From Pseudomonas asplenii (lineage in GTDB: Bacteria > Pseudomonadota > Gammaproteobacteria > Pseudomonadales > Pseudomonadaceae), in assembly GCF_001293465.1 (NCBI RefSeq), contig NZ_JSYZ01000016.1, forward strand, positions 62,001-126,000: 64,000 nt of DNA, written 5' to 3'. Positions 33,601 through 40,387 of the stretch are shown one piece after another. A program made the position numbers and the translations under genes. Positions within the stretch are counted from its first letter, which is position 1. Every line of letters starts with the position of its first letter. The notes below the pieces were generated by a model. It had not been told where the DNA came from and ran no database searches. It saw only the letters and a list, made by a program, of their open reading frames with translations.

Positions 33601-34517
33601 GGGCGTGCTCCTTGAGCCGATTCGCGTTCCCAGACGTAAAGGGTGGCGGGAACAGGTTCCCAGACCTTGGCCTTGTCGATGCCCGGCAGGCTCGACAGCG
33701 CCTGGTATTCCGAGGCCATGGCGACGTAGTCGGCGGTCTCGGCGAGGATCGCCGGCTTGCAGGCGATCGGGTCGCGGATCACCGCGAAGCCGTTGCGGGT
33801 GCCGATGGCGAAGGTGAAGAAGCCGTCGAGGTCTTCCAGGGACTTGTCCAGCGCGGTCTTCAGCGAGTCGCCCTGTTGCAGGCGCCAGGCCAGGTAACCG
33901 GCCGCCACCTCGGTGTCGTTCTCGGTCTCGAAGTGGATGCCCTCGCGGCGCAGGTTCTGGCGCAGGCGCGAGTGGTTGGACAGCGAGCCGTTATGCACCA
34001 GGCACAGGTCGGCCCCGGTGGAGAACGGGTGGCTGCCTTCCAGGGTCACCGCGCTTTCGGTGGCCATGCGGGTGTGGCCGATGATGTGGCTGCCCTTCAT
34101 CGAGGCCAGGCCGAAACGCTCGGAAATTTCCCGGGGCAGGCCCATACCCTTGAGGATCTCGATGCTCTGGCCGACACTCATGATGCGCACCTGCGGTGCC
34201 AGCTCCGCCAGTGCGGCACGCACCGGCGCCTCTTCGGCACGGATCTTGAGGACAATGGCGCTGGCGTTCTGGAACCAGTCCAGCGGTGCCGCCAGCCGGG
34301 CTTGCAGCGCCTCGACCAGGGCCTTGAAGTCATAGCCGTCGCGGGTGGCCTGCAAGGTCAACTTGACCCAGCCCTCGCCCACTTCATCGCCATAAATGGC
34401 GAAACCGGCACTGTCCGGCCCGCGGTCGGTCATGGCTTCGAGCATCGGCTCGAAAAGCTGGCCGAGCCGGGATTCCAGCGCCGGATTTTTCAGGTAAAGC
34501 CCCACAATTCCACACAT
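33597..34517 (-). CDS. mgsA: N-methylglutamate synthase subunit A (class II glutamine amidotransferase)
   Basis: 306 residues. The start MCGIVGLYLK puts the Ntn nucleophile cysteine at residue 2, and DRGPDSAGFAIYG, GHTRMATES and HNGSLSNHSRLR are the conserved amidotransferase motifs. It is the glxB-like subunit, delivering the amino/methylamino group inside the Mgs complex. Gene order mgsA-mgsB-mgsC and the gmaS gene just upstream (73 bp) match N-methylglutamate pathway clusters of methylotrophs and methylamine-using pseudomonads. Confidence 0.85.
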   Translation of the reverse strand: MCGIVGLYLKNPALESRLGQLFEPMLEAMTDRGPDSAGFAIYGDEVGEGWVKLTLQATRDGYDFKALVEALQARLAAPLDWFQNASAIVLKIRAEEAPVRAALAELAPQVRIMSVGQSIEILKGMGLPREISERFGLASMKGSHIIGHTRMATESAVTLEGSHPFSTGADLCLVHNGSLSNHSRLRQNLRREGIHFETENDTEVAAGYLAWRLQQGDSLKTALDKSLEDLDGFFTFAIGTRNGFAVIRDPIACKPAILAETADYVAMASEYQALSSLPGIDKAKVWEPVPATLYVWERESAQGARP

Positions 34518-34590
34518 ATCGCAAACTCCCGGGCAGAAGACGCCCTACCCACTTGCAGGGCGTCGGAAACGGTTGGTTGAAACGGCTGGA

Positions 34591-35925
34591 TCAGAAGAAT
34601 TCGGTGTAGCGCTGCACTTCCCAGTCACTCACATGGCGGCTGTACTCCACCCACTCCATGCGCTTGAGCTTGATGAACTCGCCGACGATCTCTGCGCCCA
34701 GTACCTCGGCGAACAGCGGATCGGCTTCCAGCGCATCGCAGGCTTCCTTCAGCGACTGCGGCAGGGTCTTGATGCCGCGGGCGGCGATCTCCTCCAGGCT
34801 CAGCTTGTAGAGGTTCTCGTTGCAGACGTTGTCGATTTCCAGCTTGCGGTCGATGCCATCCAGACCCGCGGCGATGATCGCGGCGCTGACCAGGTACGGG
34901 TTGCACCCGGCATCCGGCAGGCGGAACTCCAGGCGGCCATAGGGCACCCGGACCATGGCCGAGCGGTTGTTGGCGCCAAAGGCGATAAAGGCTGGCGCCC
35001 AGGTGGCACCGGACAGCGAGTTGCCGACCACCAGGCGCTTGTAGGAGTTGACCGTGGGCGCGGCGAACGCGCACAGCGCCGGGCCGTGGGCCAGCAGCCC
35101 GGCGGCGAAGTGATAGGCCAGCTTCGACAGGCCCATGCCGCTCGGGTCGCTGGGATCGTGAAACAGGTTCTTGCTGGTCGCGCTGCTGATCGACAGGTGG
35201 AAATGCATGCCGTTGCCCGCCCGTTTCGGATCGGGCTTGGGCATGAACGAGCAGATCATGCCCATGTCGTTGGCGATCTCGCCGGCGGCCATGCGGAAGA
35301 AGGTGAAGCGGTCCGCCGACTCCATGGCATCGCTGTAGGTGTAGTTGATCTCGAACTGGCCGTTGGCGTCCTCGTGGTCGATCTGGTAGATGTCGAAGCC
35401 CACCGGTTGCAGGGCTTCGGTCAGGCGTTCGAGGAATTCGCGCGAGCGCGACAGGCCCTTGTAGTCGTAGCACGGCTTGTCCAGGGCATCGCTGGCGTCG
35501 ACCAGTTGCAGGGCGCCGCTGGCGTCACGGCGAAACAGGCTGAACTCCGGTTCGAGGCCGGTGTTGAGCGTCCAGCCGCGATCGCTCAGGCGCTCGACCT
35601 GGCGCTGCAGCACGTAGCGGCTGTCGTAGGGCCAGGGCTTGCCCTCGACGTGGCCGATGCACACCACCCGGCCGTAGCCCTTCTGCCAGGGTACCGGGGT
35701 CAGCGACGACAGGTCGCCCTTGGCCATGAAATCCGGCCCGTGAGGTTCCATGCCCATGCCACAGATGGCAAACCCGGCGAACCCCGCCCCCTCTTCGGCC
35801 ACCATCTCCAGACCCGAAACCGGCACCGATTTGGTCTTGGACGAACCGTGGATATCGACGAACTGGGCCAGCACGTATTTGATCCCGTGCTCCGCGATCA
35901 GCCGCTGTGTTTCGGGTGGCAACAT
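34591..35925 (-). CDS. gmaS: Gamma-glutamylmethylamide synthetase (type III glutamine synthetase-like)
   Basis: 444 residues, matching GmaS size. Glutamine synthetase motifs are clear: GLEPEFSLF with metal ligands, HEDANGQFEINYTYSDAMES, NGMHFHLSIS, NSLSGATWAPAFIAFGANNRS, and RLEFRLPDAGCNPYLVSAAIIAAG. It would ligate methylamine to glutamate with ATP, giving gamma-glutamylmethylamide, the first step of the N-methylglutamate pathway. GlnT-type glutamine synthetase is the alternative name; the mgsABC and mgdABCD context favours GmaS. AGGAG precedes the start, and two TTCC-N5-GGAA motifs lie 71-103 bp upstream. Confidence 0.85.
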   Translation of the reverse strand: MLPPETQRLIAEHGIKYVLAQFVDIHGSSKTKSVPVSGLEMVAEEGAGFAGFAICGMGMEPHGPDFMAKGDLSSLTPVPWQKGYGRVVCIGHVEGKPWPYDSRYVLQRQVERLSDRGWTLNTGLEPEFSLFRRDASGALQLVDASDALDKPCYDYKGLSRSREFLERLTEALQPVGFDIYQIDHEDANGQFEINYTYSDAMESADRFTFFRMAAGEIANDMGMICSFMPKPDPKRAGNGMHFHLSISSATSKNLFHDPSDPSGMGLSKLAYHFAAGLLAHGPALCAFAAPTVNSYKRLVVGNSLSGATWAPAFIAFGANNRSAMVRVPYGRLEFRLPDAGCNPYLVSAAIIAAGLDGIDRKLEIDNVCNENLYKLSLEEIAARGIKTLPQSLKEACDALEADPLFAEVLGAEIVGEFIKLKRMEWVEYSRHVSDWEVQRYTEFF

Positions 35926-35995
35926 GAGCGTTCACTCCTGGCGAAAGGCAAGACGTTATGGTTTGAACCGTCGCTTGCTTCCTGGCCGGAACTTA

Positions 35996-36028
35996 TTCCA
36001 ATCAGGAAACTTACTTTCCCAATAGGAA
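35996..36028. promoter_or_regulatory. Two TTCC-N5-GGAA palindromes, predicted regulator binding sites
   Basis: TTCC-AATCA-GGAA at 35996-36008 and TTCC-CAATA-GGAA at 36016-36028 start exactly 20 bp apart, two helical turns, upstream of gmaS. A third copy lies before purU. The cupin-XRE regulator encoded at 36213 is the natural candidate to bind them; this is inferred from the shared motif and position. Confidence 0.6.
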
Positions 36029-36212
36029 TGCAATGGCCTTGCCAAGTTTGTCGCTTGGGGTCTGCGGAGCCGCGATTGCGGCTTTTCCTCTGTATATATG
36101 GGAAACTCGTTTTCACCGAGGGAATATTCCGCCGCCGAACGAGCGGCCGAGGCCCGAATCGCACATTACTGGTGCGAATTTAAAATTATTGAACGGAAAC
36201 CGTGCAAAGCCG

Positions 36213-36818
36213 ATGAACACGCCTGACGAAGCACAACCCAAGCTCAAGCTCGAGCAGTACCTGGGCATCCAGATCAAGCGCCAGCGCCAGGCCCAGGAAC
36301 TGAAACTGGCCGATGTGGCGCGCATCGCCGGGATCAGCCAGGGCATGTTGAGCAAGATCGAAAATGCCCAGGTGTCCACCAGCCTGGATATCCTCAGCCG
36401 CCTGTGCGACGTGCTCGGCATGCCGATGTCCAAGCTGTTCAGCCAGTACGACCAGCAAGGCGGCAGCGCGCTGCTGGTCAAGCGCGACGAGGGGCTGGAG
36501 GTAGTGCGCCGCGGCACCGAGAAAGGCCATACCTACCACCTGCTCAACCACACCCGCGGGCCGAAGAAGAGCTTCGAGGCGTACATGGTGACCATGGACG
36601 ATGCCAGCGAGGAGTTCCCGACCTTCTCCCACCCCGGCACCGAGTTCCTGCATCTGCTCGAAGGCGAACTGGTCTACCGCCACGGCAACCAGCTCTACCC
36701 GATGGAAGCCGGCGACAGCCTGACCTTCGACGGCGAAATTCCCCATGGCCCGGAGAAGCTGGTGCAGGTGCCGATCCGGCTGTTATCGATCATGAACTAC
36801 GGCACCTCCGGGGAGTAG
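36213..36818 (+). CDS. XRE-family regulator with C-terminal cupin domain
   Basis: 201 residues. N-terminal helix-turn-helix: LGIQIKRQRQAQELKLADVA, GISQGMLSKIENAQVSTSLD. C-terminal cupin: HPGTEFLHLLEGELVYRHGNQLYPMEAGDSLTFDGEIPHGPE. This architecture is common in regulators of amine and amino acid use (PuuR/SutR-like). It stands between the gmaS-mgs arm (opposite strand) and the purU-folD-mgd arm (same strand), so it is the probable regulator of methylamine use. The start at 36213 gives the usual short leader before the HTH; longer upstream reading is unlikely. Confidence 0.88.
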   Translation: MNTPDEAQPKLKLEQYLGIQIKRQRQAQELKLADVARIAGISQGMLSKIENAQVSTSLDILSRLCDVLGMPMSKLFSQYDQQGGSALLVKRDEGLEVVRRGTEKGHTYHLLNHTRGPKKSFEAYMVTMDDASEEFPTFSHPGTEFLHLLEGELVYRHGNQLYPMEAGDSLTFDGEIPHGPEKLVQVPIRLLSIMNYGTSGE

Positions 36819-36985
36819 AGCCGACCGCTCCCTCCACTGGCCCGCGACGGCCCCAGGGCCAGACCGCAACGGTGCTCACGTCGCGGGCAACCACCCCGCA
36901 AAATTTCCCACCAGTTAAAAAAGTTTCCAGAAACTCTGGACGCGCCATTGGCTTTCGCCTATAAACCGCACAAAAGAATATTTAA

Positions 36986-36998
36986 TTCCTCATGGGAA
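36986..36998. promoter_or_regulatory. Third TTCC-N5-GGAA palindrome, upstream of purU
   Basis: TTCC-TCATG-GGAA inside an AT-rich stretch, 82 bp before the purU start, at about the same distance as the sites before gmaS. It would let one regulator control both arms of the cluster. Confidence 0.55.
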
Positions 36999-37079
36999 TT
37001 TTTATTCACCTACAACGTCGCCGTTCACCCCTGAATTTCGCCTTGCGCCGAGCTGCCGCCACTCTCCAGAGGACATGCC

Positions 37080-37946
37080 ATGCAACACGAAAAGAACCCT
37101 TTCATTCTCAAGATCAGCTGTCCGGCGACCTCCGGCATCGTCGCGGCGGTGACCTCGTACCTGGCCGGCAATGGCTGCTACATCGGTGAAATGGCGCAGT
37201 TCGACGACGACTTCAGCGGCAAGTTCTTCATGCGCGCGGTGTTCCGCTTCAACGACGGCCACAGCGGCGACATCGCCCGGCTCAAGGCCGGTTTCGCCGA
37301 GGTCGCCCAGGCCTTCGACATGCACTGGGAACTGCACGACACCCGCGAGCCGATGCGCGTGCTGCTGATGGTCAGCAAGTTCGACCACTGCCTCACCGAC
37401 CTGCTGTACCGCCACCACAAGGGCGAGATGGACATGACCATCACCGCCATCGTCTCCAACCACCTGGACCTGCGGCCCATGGCCGAGCGCGAGGGCATCC
37501 GCTTCATCTACCTGCCGGTGACGAAGGAAACCAAGGCCCAGCAGGAAGCGGCGCTGATGAAGGTGGTCGATGAAACCGGCACCGAGCTGGTGGTGCTCGC
37601 CCGCTACATGCAGATCCTCTCGGACGATTTGTGCAGGCAACTCTCGGGCCGGGCGATCAACATCCACCACTCGTTCCTGCCCGGTTTCAAGGGTGCCAAG
37701 CCCTATCACCAGGCCTACGAGCGCGGCGTGAAGCTGATCGGCGCCACCGCGCACTACGTCACCAGCGACCTGGACGAAGGACCGATCATCGAGCAGGAAG
37801 TGCAGCGGGTCGACCATGCCTATCTGCCGGACCACCTGGTCGCCACCGGTCGCGACACCGAGACCGTGGCCCTGTCCAAGGCGGTGCAGTACCACCTGGA
37901 ACATCGCGTCTTTCTCAACAACGACAGAACGGTGATCTTCCGGTGA
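37080..37946 (+). CDS. purU: Formyltetrahydrofolate deformylase
   Basis: 288 residues. An N-terminal ACT-type domain (FILKISCPATSGIVAAVTSYLAG) is followed by the formyltransferase-fold domain with the NIHHSFLPGFKGAKPYHQAY catalytic block and VTSDLDEGPIIEQ (catalytic Asp). It hydrolyses 10-formyl-THF to formate and THF. In this cluster it would drain the C1 unit released from the methyl group as formate. It starts the plus-strand operon and overlaps folD in the GTGA junction. Confidence 0.93.
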   Translation: MQHEKNPFILKISCPATSGIVAAVTSYLAGNGCYIGEMAQFDDDFSGKFFMRAVFRFNDGHSGDIARLKAGFAEVAQAFDMHWELHDTREPMRVLLMVSKFDHCLTDLLYRHHKGEMDMTITAIVSNHLDLRPMAEREGIRFIYLPVTKETKAQQEAALMKVVDETGTELVVLARYMQILSDDLCRQLSGRAINIHHSFLPGFKGAKPYHQAYERGVKLIGATAHYVTSDLDEGPIIEQEVQRVDHAYLPDHLVATGRDTETVALSKAVQYHLEHRVFLNNDRTVIFR

Positions 37947-38848
37947 ATACCTCCAAGCTGATCGATGGCAAGGCCGCGGCGGCGCGGGTGCTGGCGCGGG
38001 TCAAGGCCGAAGTCCGGGAGTTGAAGCAGGCCGGCATCGAGCCTGCGCTCGCGGTGATTCTCGTGGGGCAGGACCCGGCCAGCCAGGTCTACGTGCGCAA
38101 CAAGATCCTGCGTGCCGAAGAGGCCGGGATCCGCTCGCTGGAATACCGGCTGGGCGCCGACACGACCCAGGCGCAGTTGCTCAGTCTGATTGCCGAGTTG
38201 AACGAGGACGACAGCGTCAACGGCATCCTGCTGCAGTTGCCGCTGCCGGCCCATATCGAGGAAACCCGCGCCCTGCAGGCCATCGCCCCGGGCAAGGATG
38301 TCGACGGGTTCCACAGTGAGAACGTCGGCGGCCTGAGCCAGGGCCGCGAGGTGCTGACGCCCTGCACCCCCAGCGGCTGCATGCAGTTGCTCGAAGACGC
38401 CTGCGGCGACCTGAGCGGCAAGCACGCAGTGGTGATCGGCCGCTCGAACATCGTCGGCAAGCCCATGGCCGCCCTGCTGCTCAAGGCCCATTGCTCGGTC
38501 ACCGTGCTCCATTCGCGCAGCGTCGAGGCCCAGGCCCTGTGCCGCCAGGCCGACATCGTGGTCGCCGCCGTCGGCCGCCCGCGGCTGATCGACGCCAGTT
38601 GGCTCAAGCCCGGTGCGGTGGTGATCGACGTCGGCATCAACCGCATCGACGACGGGGAACGCAGCCGCCTGGTCGGCGACGTCGACTTCGACAGCGCCCT
38701 GCCCCAGGTCTCGGCCATCACCCCGGTGCCCGGTGGCGTCGGCCCGATGACCATCGCCTTCCTGATGAAGAACACGGTGACCGCTGCCGTTCAGCAGGCC
38801 CACGCCCAACGCAGTCACCTGGAGGCCCTATGCCATTCCATCTATTGA
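37943..38848 (+). CDS. folD: Methylenetetrahydrofolate dehydrogenase/cyclohydrolase
   Basis: 301 residues from a GTG start overlapping the purU stop (GTGA). Motifs: VILVGQDPASQVYVRNKIL with the catalytic lysine, NGILLQLPLP, PGKDVDGFHSENVG, VIGRSNIVGKPMAALLL (NADP-binding), and TPVPGGVGPMTIAFL. It converts methylene-THF, the product of the Mgd/sarcosine-oxidase-type enzyme, to 10-formyl-THF for PurU. It is a dedicated paralogue here because a housekeeping folD is expected elsewhere in the genome. Confidence 0.92.
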   Translation: MNTSKLIDGKAAAARVLARVKAEVRELKQAGIEPALAVILVGQDPASQVYVRNKILRAEEAGIRSLEYRLGADTTQAQLLSLIAELNEDDSVNGILLQLPLPAHIEETRALQAIAPGKDVDGFHSENVGGLSQGREVLTPCTPSGCMQLLEDACGDLSGKHAVVIGRSNIVGKPMAALLLKAHCSVTVLHSRSVEAQALCRQADIVVAAVGRPRLIDASWLKPGAVVIDVGINRIDDGERSRLVGDVDFDSALPQVSAITPVPGGVGPMTIAFLMKNTVTAAVQQAHAQRSHLEALCHSIY

Positions 38849-40071
38849 AATACGGACTCGGTTCGCAGTACCCGGTCGAGGTCGACCTGCCGCCGCCGAA
38901 GGAACTCAAGCCGGCCTACGACGTGGTGATCATCGGCGGTGGCGGCCACGGCCTGGCCACCGCCTACTACCTCTCCAGGTACCACGGCATCAGCAACATC
39001 GCGGTGCTGGAAAAGGGCTACCTGGGCGGCGGCAACACCGCGCGCAACACGGCGGTGATCCGCTCCAACTACCTGACCAGCGAAGGGGTGCGCTTCTACG
39101 CCGAATCGGTGCGGATGTTCGAGGGCCTGTCCAACGAGTTCGACTTCAACATCATGTACTCCCATCGCGGCCAACTGACCCTGGCCCACACCGACGCGAC
39201 GGTGCGGTCGTTCCGCCAGCGCGCCGAGGTCAACAAGCACTTCGGCGGCCGCACCGAAATGCTCGACCGCCAGCAGATCCGCGAACTGGTGCCGACACTC
39301 AACCTCGACCCCGGCCACCTGCCGGTGCTCGCCGGCCTGTGGCACATCGACGGTGCCACCGCCCGCCACGACGCGGTGGCCTGGGGTTATGCCAAGCAGG
39401 CGGCCAAGCGGGGCGTGGAGATTCACCAGCTCACCGAAGTCCAGGAACTGGTGATCGACAACGGCACGATCACCGCGGTGAAGACCAACCGCGGCACCGT
39501 CCGCTGCGGCTGCGTGGTCCAGGCCGTGGCCGGCATGAGTTCGCAACTGATGAAGAAGGCCGGCATCCGTTCGCCGATCCAGACCTTCCCGCTGCAGGCC
39601 ATGGTCACCCAGCCATTCAAGCCGTTCCTCGACCCACTGGTGAGCTCCTCGGCCCTGCACTGCTACGTACAGCAGACCAGCCGTGGCGAAGTGGTGTTCG
39701 GGGGCGGTTCCGACCCCTACCCGCTGTTCAACACCCGCTCGACCCTGGACCTGAAGGAAAGCCTGCTGGCCCACGCCATCGAGATGTTCCCGTTCCTGGC
39801 CAACGCCAGGCTGATGCGCCAGTGGGCCGGGATCACCGACATGACCCCGGACTACAGCCCGATCATGGGTCTGTCGCCGGTGAAGAACTACTACCTCGAC
39901 GCCGGCTGGGGCACCTGGGGCTTCAAGGCCACGCCGATCTGCGGCAAGACCATGGCCGAGCTGGTCGCCAGCGGTGGCCGGGTACCGGAGCTGATCAGGC
40001 CGTTCGGCCTGGAGCGCTTCGCCACCTTCCAGCAAGTCAACGAAATGGGCGCGACAGCGGCCAGCCACTGA
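38830..40071 (+). CDS. mgdA: N-methylglutamate dehydrogenase subunit A (sarcosine oxidase beta-like)
   Basis: 413 residues, overlapping folD by 19 bp, with GGAGG before the ATG. FAD-binding starts YDVVIIGGGGHGLATAYYLSR, followed by GNTARNTAVIRSNYLTSEGV, DGATARHDAVAWGYAKQAA and the C-terminal YLDAGWGTWGFKATPICGKTMAELVASG. It is the SoxB-type subunit carrying FAD/FMN that oxidises the N-methyl group. Because the neighbours are gmaS and mgsABC, N-methylglutamate rather than sarcosine is the preferred substrate; the two enzymes are not separable by motif alone. Confidence 0.82.
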   Translation: MPFHLLKYGLGSQYPVEVDLPPPKELKPAYDVVIIGGGGHGLATAYYLSRYHGISNIAVLEKGYLGGGNTARNTAVIRSNYLTSEGVRFYAESVRMFEGLSNEFDFNIMYSHRGQLTLAHTDATVRSFRQRAEVNKHFGGRTEMLDRQQIRELVPTLNLDPGHLPVLAGLWHIDGATARHDAVAWGYAKQAAKRGVEIHQLTEVQELVIDNGTITAVKTNRGTVRCGCVVQAVAGMSSQLMKKAGIRSPIQTFPLQAMVTQPFKPFLDPLVSSSALHCYVQQTSRGEVVFGGGSDPYPLFNTRSTLDLKESLLAHAIEMFPFLANARLMRQWAGITDMTPDYSPIMGLSPVKNYYLDAGWGTWGFKATPICGKTMAELVASGGRVPELIRPFGLERFATFQQVNEMGATAASH

Positions 40072-40081
40072 GGAGCGGCAC

Positions 40082-40387
40082 ATGAAAGTGATGAATTGCC
40101 CGCTCAACGGGCCGCGCAATATCAGCGAGTTCACCTACGGCGGCGAATTCAAGCGGATGCCCGATCCGCAGACCTGCAGCGATGCCGAATGGGCCGACTA
40201 CGTGTTCAACAGCGAAGACACCCTCGGCGTGGTCCGCGAATGGTGGCTGCACAACCCGTCCAGCTACTGGTTCCTGGCCGAGCGTCACACCGGCAGCGAC
40301 GAGATCCTGCGCACCTTCGACCCGCGGGAACTGTTCGACAGCCGCGTTGAATTCACAGCCGCGAACACCCAGGAGACCGTGCGATGA
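40082..40387 (+). CDS. mgdB: N-methylglutamate dehydrogenase subunit B (sarcosine oxidase delta-like)
   Basis: 101 residues. It is the small delta-type subunit: MNCPLNGPRNISEFTYGGEF has the cysteine-containing start, and the tail WWLHNPSSYWFLAERHTGSDEIL is typical of SoxD-like proteins, which bind zinc. The stop overlaps the next gene start (GTGCGATGAA; ATGA junction). Confidence 0.85.
   Translation: MKVMNCPLNGPRNISEFTYGGEFKRMPDPQTCSDAEWADYVFNSEDTLGVVREWWLHNPSSYWFLAERHTGSDEILRTFDPRELFDSRVEFTAANTQETVR

Noticed and set aside
31480..33615. Long plus-strand open frame across the mgsB/mgsC region
   Set aside because: Antisense shadow of genes with diagnostic GXGXG and FMN glutamate synthase motifs.
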